Source: Streptomyces gilvus (GTDB lineage: Bacteria; Actinomycetota; Actinomycetes; Streptomycetales; Streptomycetaceae). From it: a DNA stretch of 64,000 bases. The stretch covers positions 62,001-126,000 of the forward strand of contig NZ_JAKWBE010000012.1 of assembly GCF_022513565.1 (NCBI RefSeq), read 5' to 3'. The notes under the pieces are model-generated. The model was not told the origin of the DNA, searched no databases, and saw only the letters and a list, made by a program, of their open reading frames with translations. Made by a program: the position numbers and the translations under genes. Of the stretch, positions 41,893-50,010 are shown one piece after another. Each line of letters starts with the position of its first letter. Positions within the stretch are counted from its first letter, which is position 1.

Positions 41893-42707
41893 GTCTCCTC
41901 GACCGGATGCTGGGCCGCGAGGATCTGCACTCGCTCGCCGCCCCCTACGCGCTCGACGCCCTGGAGCCCGCCGAGCGGGTGCGCTTCGAGCGGCACCTGA
42001 AGTCGTGCCCCTCCTGCGCCGCCGAGGTGCGGGCGCTGTCCGAGGACACGGTCCGTCTCGCCTGGTCCACCGCCGCCCAGCCGCCGCCCGCGATGCGCGA
42101 CCGGGTGCTGGCCGCCGTACGCGCCACTCCGCAGGACCAGGGGCCGGCCCGGGAGCACACGCCCCAGCTGCCGCCCCACGTCTGGGGCACGCAGCCACCG
42201 CCGGTACGCTCCCGTGCGCCCCGCGGGCGCCGCTCCCTGTTCGCGCCGCTCGCCACCGCGACGGCCGCCGCGGCCCTCGTGGTCGCCTCGCTCTTCGCCG
42301 TCCAGGCCAACCGGACCCAGGACCGGCTGGACGCGGAGCGGGCGCAGTCACGTGAGATCGCCCACGTTCTCGCAGCTCCGGACGCCCGCGCGAGTACCGG
42401 CACGGACGCCCAGGGGCGAGGTCTCGCGGTGGTCGCCTCCGCGTCCGAGGGACAGGCGATCGTCACGCTGAGCGGATACGCCGTCCCGCCCGGCGGACGG
42501 GTGCACCAGCTGTGGCTCATGCGCCCCGGCGCGCAACCACGCTCCCTGGGGCTCTTCGGCGGCGGCGACACGCCCTTGGTCGCGACCGGTCTCAACAAGT
42601 CTGCTACATCACTCGCAGTGACCGTCGAGCCCGACGGGGGCTCGCCGCAGCCCACCAGCCAGCCGATTGTCCAACTCGCCCTGAAATCGGTTGGATTCGG
42701 AGAGTGA
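41889..42707 (+). CDS. RskA-like membrane anti-sigma factor (zinc-finger type)
   Basis: A 272-residue anti-sigma factor. The N-terminal ZAS-type domain has FERHLKSCPSCAAEV (HxxxCxxC; residues about 39-53). A single membrane helix (LFAPLATATAAAALVVASLFAVQANR) follows. The extracellular anti-sigma-K domain contains QAIVTLSGYAVPPGGRVHQLWLMRPGAQPRSLGLF and ends in VEPDGGSPQPTSQPIVQLALK. It is coupled to the sigma gene. It should hold the sigma factor at the membrane until proteolysis or a redox or metal signal releases it. A metal-exporter operon across the divergent promoter makes metal stress a reasonable hypothesis. Confidence 0.93.
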   Translation: MSLLDRMLGREDLHSLAAPYALDALEPAERVRFERHLKSCPSCAAEVRALSEDTVRLAWSTAAQPPPAMRDRVLAAVRATPQDQGPAREHTPQLPPHVWGTQPPPVRSRAPRGRRSLFAPLATATAAAALVVASLFAVQANRTQDRLDAERAQSREIAHVLAAPDARASTGTDAQGRGLAVVASASEGQAIVTLSGYAVPPGGRVHQLWLMRPGAQPRSLGLFGGGDTPLVATGLNKSATSLAVTVEPDGGSPQPTSQPIVQLALKSVGFGE

Positions 42708-42833
42708 CGGCAGAGGCGTCGTCAACACCCTTACGGGGAAGGTGAATCCTGTGACCGCGATACACGAGTGCCCGGTCGGGGCGATAGGGTTACCCTGCCC
42801 GGGCCGGGTGGACTCGTACGGGTGGGGAGTGAC

Positions 42834-43103
42834 ATGGAACAGATAACAGTGCGCAGCAGGGCCAGGGTCCCTGCGATCACCTACGGGAGCAGCGCGAGCA
42901 GTTCGCGGCTGGACCGTCATCTCTCGGTGCTGGCGGGTCCCGCCGTGCCGCAGCAGAAGACGGCCGAGGCGACCTCGCTGATGCTCGAACTGACCGCTCG
43001 TGACACCACGCAGACGCGCAGCGACCGGGGTGCGCGGGTCCGCCGCGTCTCGCTGTTCGCGCCACTGCGCCGGCTCACGCGTTCGCTGTTCGGCGGTCGC
43101 TGA
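42834..43103 (+). CDS. Small conserved-type hypothetical protein, 89 residues
   Basis: An 89-residue basic protein starting MEQITVRSRARVPAITYG and ending LFAPLRRLTRSLFGGR. GGGGAG lies 8 nt before the ATG. Longer frames exist but begin in GC-rich sequence without a ribosome site. No known domain, signal peptide or membrane segment; the C-terminal RRVSLFAPLRRLTRSLF is amphipathic and could bind a membrane surface. It follows the anti-sigma gene after 126 nt and is followed by a hairpin terminator. I do not assign a function. Confidence 0.68.
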   Translation: MEQITVRSRARVPAITYGSSASSSRLDRHLSVLAGPAVPQQKTAEATSLMLELTARDTTQTRSDRGARVRRVSLFAPLRRLTRSLFGGR

Positions 43104-43204
43104 GCGACACCGGCGTCCGCCTGGCAAGGGCCGCGCCCGGGTCGTCGCGCCGTCCGGCACAGCGCTGCGATCTCGTCGTCCGTCATCCCCACGGCATGCG
43201 GCGA

Positions 43205-43226
43205 CGCCCGGGCTCACGCCCGGGCG
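43205..43226. terminator. Hairpin terminator
   Basis: CGCCCGGGC-TCAC-GCCCGGGCG is a perfect 9-bp stem with a 4-nt loop, between the small gene at 42834 and the convergent ABC permease gene. Confidence 0.7.
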
Positions 43227-43313
43227 CGGCCACGTCCCTGATCCGTCACCTCCGGTACGACCCACCCGCTCCGTACCCCGGTCCGACCCCGCCCGCGTCG
43301 GCGGCCGTGGAGG

Positions 43314-44096
43314 TCAGCGCTCCCCGCGCGCGTACCTCCGCACGGCCAGCGGCAGGAACACGGCGATCAGCGCCGCGCACCACAGCAGTGACCCGGCGAC
43401 CGGATGCGCCACCGGCCAGGCGGCACCCGACGGCACCGGCGCGTTCCCGAACAGGTCGCGCAGGGCCGTGGTGACCGCGCTGATCGGGTTCCACTCGGCG
43501 AGGACGCGCAGCCAGCCCGGCAGGCCGTCCGTCGGGATGTAGGCGTTGGACAGCAGCGGCAGGACGAAGGTCGAGGCGCCGAGCTGCCCGGCCGCGTCCT
43601 CGCTGCGGGTGAGCAGCCCCAGCCAGATCCCCAGGGACGTGCAGGCGAACCGGAAGAGCAGCAGCAGCCCCACCGCGCCCACGGTCCCGGCCGGCGACCC
43701 CTCGATCCGCCAGCCCGCCGCGAGCCCGACCAGCAGCAGCGGCACCGTCCCGATCGCCGTGATCACGAGATCGGCCAGCGCCTGTCCGAGCGGTACGGCC
43801 GTCCGGCTCACCGGCATGGTGCGGAACCGGTCCATCACACCCCGGTGCGAGTCGGCCGCCGCCTGGAACATCCCGGTCATGATCCCGCCCGCGGCCGTCG
43901 CCACCAGCAGTCCCGGCACCAGGAAGGACCGGTACTCGCGGCCGGGCATCGCGAGGGCGCTGCCGAAGACGTAGCCGAAGAACAGCAGCATGTTGATCGG
44001 CATGACCTGGGTGAGGACGGCCAGGCCCGGACTGTTGCGGACCCGCCGCAGCTGCCGGCCGACCATCGCCAGGCCGTCGTACGTCAACGCGCTCAT
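43314..44096 (-). CDS. ABC-2 type exporter permease (DrrB-like)
   Basis: A 260-residue ABC-2 permease with six predicted membrane helices. MNMLLFFGYVFGSALAMPG-type sequence follows the first helix, and the ABC-2 signature region ADLVITAIGTVPLLLVGLAAGWRIEGS and LGIWLGLLTRSEDAAGQL is visible. It resembles daunorubicin-exporter DrrB. Its ATG overlaps the ATPase gene stop (4 nt), so the two form one transporter. The exported compound is unknown; drugs or lipids are usual substrates. Confidence 0.9.
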   Translation of the reverse strand: MSALTYDGLAMVGRQLRRVRNSPGLAVLTQVMPINMLLFFGYVFGSALAMPGREYRSFLVPGLLVATAAGGIMTGMFQAAADSHRGVMDRFRTMPVSRTAVPLGQALADLVITAIGTVPLLLVGLAAGWRIEGSPAGTVGAVGLLLLFRFACTSLGIWLGLLTRSEDAAGQLGASTFVLPLLSNAYIPTDGLPGWLRVLAEWNPISAVTTALRDLFGNAPVPSGAAWPVAHPVAGSLLWCAALIAVFLPLAVRRYARGER

Positions 44097-45061
44097 GCCG
44101 CAAGCTCCTTGTGGTCCGGGGAGTCGTCCGGGCTCTCGTCCGTGAGCCGGAGGAAGACGTCGTCGAGGGTCGGCGGACGCAGGCTCGCGTCGATCAACGG
44201 CACGCCCGCCGCGTCCAGTTCGCGCACCAGGCGCGGGAGGGTGAGGGTGGGGTCGGTGGTGACGGCGCCCACCGCGTTGCGCTCCCGGTCGAACGTCGGC
44301 TCGGCGCCGGTGAGCCGGTCCAGGACGGCCGCCGCCCCGGTGAGCGCGTCCTCGTGGCCGACGACGGCTTCCGCGTACGACCCGATCAGGGCCTTGAGCT
44401 GGGCGGGCGACCCGGTGTGCGCGACCCGCCCGCGGGCCACCAGGGCGATGTCGTCGGCGAGTTGGTCCGCCTCCTCCAGATACTGCGTGGTCAGCAGCAC
44501 GGTCGTGCCCTCCCGCTTGAGCTCGCGCACGGCGTCCCGGATCCGGTTGCGGCTGGCCGGGTCGAGCCCGGTGGTGGGCTCGTCCAGGAACAGGACGGCG
44601 GGCCGGCGGATGAGGCTCGCGGCGAGGTCGAGCCGGCGGCGCATCCCGCCGGAGTAGGTGGCGGCGGTCCGGTCCGCCGCCTCCATGAGCCCGAAGCGCT
44701 CCAGCAGTTCGTCGGCGCGGGCGGCCGCGTCCCGCACCCGGTGCAGCCGGGCGAACAGCCGCAGGTTCTGCCGGCCGGTGAGGTCGCCGTCGACCGACGC
44801 GTACTGGCCGGTGACGCCGATGTGCCGGCGTACGGCCGCGGGTTCCCGGACGAGGTCGTGCCCCGCCACCCGGGCCGACCCGGCGTCCGGCCGCAGGAGC
44901 GTCGTCAGCAGCCGTACGGCCGTCGTCTTGCCCGCCCCGTTCGGCCCGAGGATCCCGCAGACCGTGCCCTCGGCGACCGCGAGATCGAGCCCGCGCACGG
45001 CACGCACGTCGCCGAAGCGCTTCTCCAGACCTTCACTAAGTACAGCGTACGTAGAAGTCAT
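44093..45061 (-). CDS. ABC exporter ATPase (DrrA-like)
   Basis: A 322-residue ATP-binding subunit. Walker A is GPNGAGKTTAVRLL, the signature is TYSGGMRRRLDLAASL, Walker B is AVLFLDEPTTGLDPASR, and a switch histidine lies beyond LLTTQYLEEADQLADD (Q-Y-L form of the DrrA group). A C-terminal regulatory tail of about 80 residues matches DrrA. The ATG at 45061 is used; a GTG at 45079 is possible. One copy of the presumed TetR operator (45037-45053) lies inside its first codons and the other just upstream, so the adjacent TetR should shut it off. Confidence 0.9.
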   Translation of the reverse strand: MTSTYAVLSEGLEKRFGDVRAVRGLDLAVAEGTVCGILGPNGAGKTTAVRLLTTLLRPDAGSARVAGHDLVREPAAVRRHIGVTGQYASVDGDLTGRQNLRLFARLHRVRDAAARADELLERFGLMEAADRTAATYSGGMRRRLDLAASLIRRPAVLFLDEPTTGLDPASRNRIRDAVRELKREGTTVLLTTQYLEEADQLADDIALVARGRVAHTGSPAQLKALIGSYAEAVVGHEDALTGAAAVLDRLTGAEPTFDRERNAVGAVTTDPTLTLPRLVRELDAAGVPLIDASLRPPTLDDVFLRLTDESPDDSPDHKELAA

Positions 45062-45096
45062 AGGTCGACCATAGCGCACTACGTACGGTGTACGTA
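45037..45096. promoter_or_regulatory. Two 17-bp operators for the exporter's TetR regulator
   Basis: TAAGTACAGCGTACGTA (45037-45053) and TACGTACGGTGTACGTA (45080-45096) agree at 14 of 17 positions. The second is a perfect 7-3-7 palindrome. They are 43 bp apart and span the divergent start region. Confidence 0.75.
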
Positions 45097-45124
45097 ACTA
45101 CGATGGTGGCCGAGGTGATGATCG

Positions 45125-45844
45125 ATGGCGGGCCGAGCGGCGGTACCCGAAGTGATCTGGGCCCGGCCCGAGCGGACGGGGCGGGGGCCGAGACCGGCGT
45201 ACACCCGCGCCGACATCGCGGCGGCGGCGGTGAGACTCGCCGACGCGGGCGGCCTGGACGCGGTGTCGATGCGGCATGTCGCGGCCGAGCTGGGCTGCGG
45301 GACCATGTCGCTCTACAACTACGTCCCCCGCAAGGAGGACCTGTACGAGCTGATGGTGGACGCGGTCAGCGGGGAGCACGAGCCGTGGGAGCCGAGCGGG
45401 GACTGGCGGGCCGACATGACACGGGTCGCACAGCAGACGCGGACGCTCATGCACCGCCACCCCTGGCTCCCGCGGCTGATGTCACCGGTCTACGGCTTCA
45501 GCCCGAACGCCCTGCGCTACCTCGAACACTGCCTGGCCTGCCTGGATCCGCTCGAGGACATGACGTACGGCATGAAGATGCAGCTGATCGGGCTGCTCAA
45601 CGGCGTGGTGACGATGTACGTGACGGCCGAGCTGGACGCGGCGGAGCGGACGCGGAACCTGCCGTGGTCCGAGGAGCAGGAGAACGAGGTGCGGATCGCG
45701 TATCTCGGGAGCCAGATCGCGAGCGGGGCGTACCCGCGGATGGCGGCGGCGTTCACGGAGGATCCGGGACCGATCGACATGGACGCGGTCTTCGCGTTGG
45801 CGTTGGCGCGGGTGCTGGACGCGTTCGATCCCGCCAGAAGCTAG
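45125..45844 (+). CDS. TetR-family regulator of the adjacent ABC exporter
   Basis: A 239-residue regulator of the TetR_C (tetracyclin-repressor C-domain) type. The helix-turn-helix is in YTRADIAAAAVRLADAGGLDAVSMRHVAAELGCGTMSLYNYVPRKEDLYELMVDAVSG. The long C-terminal domain includes HPWLPRLMSPVYGFSPNALRYLEHCLACLDPL. ATG 45125 has GAGGTG about 10 nt upstream. It is divergent from the DrrAB-like genes, and the two matched palindromes lie between them. Its stop codon and that of the convergent type ISP gene share the four bases CTAG. Confidence 0.9.
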   Translation: MAGRAAVPEVIWARPERTGRGPRPAYTRADIAAAAVRLADAGGLDAVSMRHVAAELGCGTMSLYNYVPRKEDLYELMVDAVSGEHEPWEPSGDWRADMTRVAQQTRTLMHRHPWLPRLMSPVYGFSPNALRYLEHCLACLDPLEDMTYGMKMQLIGLLNGVVTMYVTAELDAAERTRNLPWSEEQENEVRIAYLGSQIASGAYPRMAAAFTEDPGPIDMDAVFALALARVLDAFDPARS

Positions 45845-47001
45845 ATCAACGCGAACTGGCCTTCCGGGCCTTCCTCGTGGTGGTCGAAGACCGAGGCCGG
45901 TCTGCGGGAGCTCTCCGGCACCGGCAGGACGCCCGCCGTGCCGAGTTCGGTCGCCGTGATCGACGCGGTGACCGTCAACTCCCGCTGCCGCGGCCGTAGT
46001 TCCGCGAGCAGTGCCAGAACCGTGATCAGCTCCAGCAGTTCCGACGTCCACGCCTGCGGCCAGGTCGCCGGGCGGATCGCCGACAGGGTGCCCGGCTCGG
46101 CCTCCGCCGTCCGCGCGCCGAACCACTGCTCCAGGACCCCGACTCCGGCCGCCTCGAAGTCCCAGGCCTCCGGCGGCACGGGGGAGATGCGGCCCTCGTC
46201 GAGCAGCAGGGTCTCCTCGTCGCGGTCGTAGCCGAGGGTGAGGGGACGCGAGGGGAGCGGGGCGCGGACGTAGGGGCGGCGGCCGCCGGGGAGTTTGGGC
46301 CGGTCCCCGTCGCGCCGCATCAGCCACAGCAGTCGGTGGCCCAACTCCACGCCCCGGGCCCAGAGTTCGACATCCTCCGGGAGGGGCACGGTGAGGTCCC
46401 GGCGGACCGCGGCCATGATCCAGGCCAGCACGTCCGGCGCCCGCACGGCTGTTCCCAGCCGGGCGCCCAGATGTTCCGTCAGGCCCGGCGCCAGGTTGGG
46501 TTCCGTGCCGCCCGGGCGCCGGTAGAGGGGGCGGACGCGGCCGGGGCGGAGCAGGGGGAGGTGGGAGGTGGCGAGCAGATGCGGACCGTCCGTCTCCGAG
46601 GGGGTCTCCACCACGAAGATCTGCTGCTCGTCCGCCACCCGCCACAGTTCCGGGCGGGCGGTGTCGATCAGGCGGTGGTCGGGGATCAGCCACTGCTCGT
46701 CGAAGGGCGCGTGCAGGACCCGTACCGGCTCGGGGCAGGGACCGGAGGCGCGGATCAGCTTCTCCGTGCCGCTCGACTGCCCCGGCAGCTGCCCCACCGG
46801 CGTGTGCGGTGTGCGGGAGCGCGTCGGCTCGAACAGGGCCTCCCGGTCCGGGCCGTCGGCCTTCAGCAGGGCGTCCCAGCGGGCCTTCAGGGATGCCGCG
46901 TCGGGGCCCGTCGGCCACCCCCGGCCGAGCCGCGGCGGTGCGACGGACCACGGCATGAGGTCCGCCAGCGGCGGAGCGTCGTCGTGCGTCACGCTGGGCA
47001 T
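45841..47001 (-). CDS. Stand-alone type ISP restriction-modification C-terminal domain protein
   Basis: A 386-residue protein that matches my memory of the type ISP C-terminal specificity domain found as an independent gene in many Streptomyces. Typical segments are VRVLHAPFDEQWLIPDHRLIDTARPELWRV, PHLLATSHLPLLRPGRVRPLYRRPGGTEPNL and WDFEAAGVGVLEQWFGARTAEAEPG. There is no helicase, nuclease or methyltransferase motif, so it cannot be a complete restriction enzyme. ATG 47001 is used. It lies downstream of the GntR regulator and hmgA on the same strand, with 40-nt and 26-nt gaps, and may be read with them. Its present function is unknown. Confidence 0.75.
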   Translation of the reverse strand: MPSVTHDDAPPLADLMPWSVAPPRLGRGWPTGPDAASLKARWDALLKADGPDREALFEPTRSRTPHTPVGQLPGQSSGTEKLIRASGPCPEPVRVLHAPFDEQWLIPDHRLIDTARPELWRVADEQQIFVVETPSETDGPHLLATSHLPLLRPGRVRPLYRRPGGTEPNLAPGLTEHLGARLGTAVRAPDVLAWIMAAVRRDLTVPLPEDVELWARGVELGHRLLWLMRRDGDRPKLPGGRRPYVRAPLPSRPLTLGYDRDEETLLLDEGRISPVPPEAWDFEAAGVGVLEQWFGARTAEAEPGTLSAIRPATWPQAWTSELLELITVLALLAELRPRQRELTVTASITATELGTAGVLPVPESSRRPASVFDHHEEGPEGQFALI

Positions 47002-47041
47002 CGTACGACCTTCCGCCGACAGGGACGGGGGGCCGGTGAGG

Positions 47042-47791
47042 TCACGTGGCGTCCAGGGTGACCGAGAAGGAGAAGCGGTCACCGCGGTAGTGGATCACGG
47101 TCACGTCCAGCACCCGGCCGTCGGTGTCGTACACCACGCCGGTGTAGTGCAGGATCGGGCTGAGCAGCGGGACGTGGAGCAGGCGGGCCGTCTCCGGGTC
47201 CGCCAGCCGGGCCTCCACGGTGTCGGTGATCCGGCCGATGTCCGCCAGCGCCACATCACGCAGCACCTTGGTCATCGGCCAGCGCACCAGGTCGGACGGG
47301 TCGATACGGGCGGCCAGCTCGGTGCGGACGTAGTTGCGGGCGTGGTTGGTCGGCTCGCCCGTCTTCTCGTCGCCGCGCAGCCGGTGGTACGTGGCCACCT
47401 CGTCGATCTCCGGGAAGAACTCGGCGAGTTCGGGCGGCACGGGGGCGCTGCCGTGGTCCAGCAGCTCGGTCGTCATGCCGGACTGCTGGGCCACGATCGC
47501 GTCGACCGAGCCCAGCAGCCGCACCGGGGCGGCCCGGCGGGCGCCGGGCTCGATGAAGGTGCCGCGACGCCGGTGCCGGGTGATCAGGCCCTCGTCCTCC
47601 AGCTCCTTCAGCGCCTGCCGCATGGTCAGCACGCTGACCCCGTAGTGCCCCGCCAACTGCTCCTCGGTGGGCAGCCGCAGGGGGTCCTGGGGCGAGCGGC
47701 CGAGTATCGAGGCGCGCAGGGACTGCGAGACCTGGTACCAGAGCGGCAGCTTGCGGTTCAGGACGATCGAGTCCGGGGCGAAGGAGGTCAC
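47042..47791 (-). CDS. GntR/UTRA (HutC-type) transcriptional regulator
   Basis: A 249-residue regulator. The N-terminal wHTH reads LWYQVSQSLRASILGRSPQDPLRLPTEEQLAGHYGVSVLTMRQALKELEDEGLITRHRRRGTFI. The C-terminal UTRA effector domain ends ILHYTGVVYDTDGRVLDVTVIHYRGDRFSFSVTLD. The GTG start at 47791 lies 26 nt after the homogentisate dioxygenase stop, with AAGGAGG-like sequence absent and translation perhaps coupled. HutC-type proteins often respond to amino-acid breakdown intermediates, so a homogentisate- or tyrosine-derived ligand is plausible; the CCTATG-N6-CATAGG repeat upstream of hmgA is a candidate site. Confidence 0.9.
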   Translation of the reverse strand: MTSFAPDSIVLNRKLPLWYQVSQSLRASILGRSPQDPLRLPTEEQLAGHYGVSVLTMRQALKELEDEGLITRHRRRGTFIEPGARRAAPVRLLGSVDAIVAQQSGMTTELLDHGSAPVPPELAEFFPEIDEVATYHRLRGDEKTGEPTNHARNYVRTELAARIDPSDLVRWPMTKVLRDVALADIGRITDTVEARLADPETARLLHVPLLSPILHYTGVVYDTDGRVLDVTVIHYRGDRFSFSVTLDAT

Positions 47792-47817
47792 GGGCTATCC
47801 GTACCGGTCGGGGGCGA

Positions 47818-49143
47818 TCAGTGCAACGGACGGAAGTGGCGCTCCAGTCCCCGCCACACGTCGTCGTAGTGCGGCTGCAGATGGTCCGCCCGGGCCGCGT
47901 GCGCGGTGAGCAGGACCGGCCAGCGCGTCTCGAACATGAACGCAAGCCCGTCGTCGATCTTCTGCGGCCGCAGCTCCGCCGCGCTCGCCCGGTCGAACGT
48001 CTCCCGGTCCGGGCCGTGCGCCGACATCATGTTGTGCAGCGAGCCGCCGCCCGGCACGAAACCCCCCGCTCCGGCCGTCTTCGCGTCGTAGGCGCCCTCG
48101 ATCAGCCCCATGTACTCGCTCATCACGTTCCGGTGGAAGTACGGCGGCCGGAAGGTGTCCTCGCCCACCAGCCAGCGCGGTGCGAAGACCACGAAGTCGA
48201 CGCCGGCCAGTCCGGGGGTGTCCGACGGGGAGGTCAGCACCGTGAAGATCGACGGGTCCGGGTGGTCGTAGGAGATGCTGCCGATGACGTTGAAGCGGCG
48301 CAGGTCGTAGACGTACGGGACGTGGTTGCCGTGCCAGGCGACCACGTCGAGCGGGGAGTGGTCGTAGGTGGCCGTCCAGAGGTTGCCGCAGAACTTGTTG
48401 ACCACCTCCACCGGGCCCTCGACGTCCTCGTAGGCGGCGACAGGCGCGCGGAAGTCGCGGGCGCCCGCGAGACCGTTGGCGCCGATCGGGCCGAGATCGG
48501 GGAGGCGGAAGGGGGCGCCGTAGTTCTCGCACACATATCCGCGGGCTGAAGCGTCCAGCAGCTCCACGCGGAAGCGCACCCCACGGGGGATCAGCGCCAC
48601 ATGGCCCGGCTCCGCGTGCAGCAGCCCGAACTCCGTGCGCAGCAACAGTCCGCCGCGCTCCGGGACGATCAGCAGCTCGCCGTCTGCGTCGCTGAAGACG
48701 CGGTCCATGGAGTCGGTGGCGTGGTAGAGGTGCACGGCCATGCCGGTGCGCTGGGTGACCTCGCCGTTGCCGCCGAGGGTCCACAGTCCGGCCAGGAAGT
48801 CGGTGCCCGCCGTGGGCTCCGGCAGGGGGTCCCAGCGCAGCCGGTTGGGATCCGGCACCGACTCCGTGAAGGGAGCCGTGCGGATCCAGCCGTTGTGCGT
48901 CTCCGTGAACGCCGGATGGGCGGCCGAGGGGCGGATGCGGTAGAGCCAGGAGCGGCGGTTGTGGGCGCGCGGCTCGGTGAACGCCGTGCCGCTGAGCTGC
49001 TCCGCGTAGAGGCCGAGGGGGGCGCGCTGCGGGCTGTTGCGGCCCTCGGGCAGCGCGCCGGGTACCGCCTCCGAGCTGTGCTCGTTGCCGAAACCGGAGA
49101 GGTAGGCGAGCCCCTCCGCCGTCTTGCGCGCGTCCCCGCTCAT
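47818..49143 (-). CDS. hmgA: Homogentisate 1,2-dioxygenase
   Basis: A 441-residue iron dioxygenase that opens the ring of homogentisate to maleylacetoacetate in tyrosine and phenylalanine catabolism. YLSGFGNEHSSEAVPGALPEGRNSPQ at the N-terminus is the family signature. The Fe ligands are in PPYFHRNVMSEYMGLIEG (His and Glu) and in the following HNMMSAHGPD. RPSAAHPAF, HYHATDSMDR-like VHLYHATDSMD and YVCENYGAPFRLPDLGPIGANGLAGARDF are also conserved. Full length for the family. The ATG at 49143 is followed downstream by the GntR gene. The rest of the pathway is not in the window. Confidence 0.97.
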   Translation of the reverse strand: MSGDARKTAEGLAYLSGFGNEHSSEAVPGALPEGRNSPQRAPLGLYAEQLSGTAFTEPRAHNRRSWLYRIRPSAAHPAFTETHNGWIRTAPFTESVPDPNRLRWDPLPEPTAGTDFLAGLWTLGGNGEVTQRTGMAVHLYHATDSMDRVFSDADGELLIVPERGGLLLRTEFGLLHAEPGHVALIPRGVRFRVELLDASARGYVCENYGAPFRLPDLGPIGANGLAGARDFRAPVAAYEDVEGPVEVVNKFCGNLWTATYDHSPLDVVAWHGNHVPYVYDLRRFNVIGSISYDHPDPSIFTVLTSPSDTPGLAGVDFVVFAPRWLVGEDTFRPPYFHRNVMSEYMGLIEGAYDAKTAGAGGFVPGGGSLHNMMSAHGPDRETFDRASAAELRPQKIDDGLAFMFETRWPVLLTAHAARADHLQPHYDDVWRGLERHFRPLH

Positions 49144-49165
49144 GGCCGCTCCCTCGCGACGTGAT

Positions 49166-49185
49166 TCCTATGCATCACCATAGGA
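49166..49185. promoter_or_regulatory. Inverted repeat in hmgA promoter region
   Basis: TCCTATG-CATCAC-CATAGGA, perfect 7-bp arms around six bases, ends 23 nt upstream of the hmgA ATG. It is a candidate operator for the GntR protein encoded downstream. Confidence 0.6.
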
Positions 49186-49293
49186 TTGCGTCCTGGCCGG
49201 CGCAAGGGGACTCCGGCCCTCCTCATCAGGGAGGAACCAGAACAAGACTCCAGGTGGATTCGCCTGTCGTACCGGTGTTCTACGCTCCCGAGC

Positions 49294-50010
49294 ATGTCGT
49301 GGACGCGGGGACTCCTTGCCGTGCTCGCGGCCTGTGTCCTGCTGCTGGCCGGATCCGCGGGCTGCGGGGCCGGCGACGCGCACCGGAGGACGGACGGGAA
49401 GGGTGAGACGTCGACGTCGCCGGTGGGCAAGCTCCTCGACGACACCGACCCGCAGGGCAGGCGGCTGCGCCAGGTGGACAAGAAGGACGCTCCCGACGTC
49501 GGCATCGAGGTGCTGCCGGACGCCCACAACACCTGGGACGTACGGCTGACCGTCCACCACTTCCGCTTCTCGCCCGGCGGCACCAGGGCGACGCCCGTGG
49601 CCGGACGCGGCTTCGCCTCCCTGCTCGTCGACGACCGGCCCGTCACCCGGCTGCGCGGCACCGCCTACCGCCTCCCGGCCCGCCTGGTCACCCACGGCAC
49701 CCACCACGTCACCGCCCGGCTGTACGCCGACGACGGCACGGCGTGGGCCGTGAAGGGCAAGCCCGTGCAGAGCACGGCCGACATCACGGTGTCGGGGCCG
49801 GACACCACGCCGGGCGGGACACCGGGCGGGACACCGGGCGCCTCGGGCACTCCGAGCGCGACTCCGAAGGCGCCCTCCCCGTCGGGCAGGACATCGGCCG
49901 GCTCCGCCGGACCCCGCGCCACACCGGACAAGGCCGCGACGAGCGCGTCCGGCATCGATCTCCGTACCGAGGGGCGAGGTTCACCGGACCGCGTCGGAAA
50001 GGCATCATGA
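49294..50010 (+). CDS. Putative secreted lipoprotein, unknown function
   Basis: A 238-residue protein with a lipoprotein-type signal (MSWTRGLLAVLAACVLLLAGSAGC; likely lipidated Cys24). The mature part has a beta-rich domain (DVGIEVLPDAHNTWDVRLTVHHFRFSPGGTR... SLLVDDRPVTRLRGTAYRLPARLVTHGTHHVTARLYADDGTAWAV), resembling a small Ig-like or copper-chaperone fold, but I cannot place it. The last 75 residues are Pro/Gly/Thr/Ser repeats (TPGGTPGGTPG), likely a flexible wall-spanning tail. ATG 49294 is chosen because it starts the signal peptide. It is coupled by ATGA to the next TetR gene. Confidence 0.72.
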   Translation: MSWTRGLLAVLAACVLLLAGSAGCGAGDAHRRTDGKGETSTSPVGKLLDDTDPQGRRLRQVDKKDAPDVGIEVLPDAHNTWDVRLTVHHFRFSPGGTRATPVAGRGFASLLVDDRPVTRLRGTAYRLPARLVTHGTHHVTARLYADDGTAWAVKGKPVQSTADITVSGPDTTPGGTPGGTPGASGTPSATPKAPSPSGRTSAGSAGPRATPDKAATSASGIDLRTEGRGSPDRVGKAS

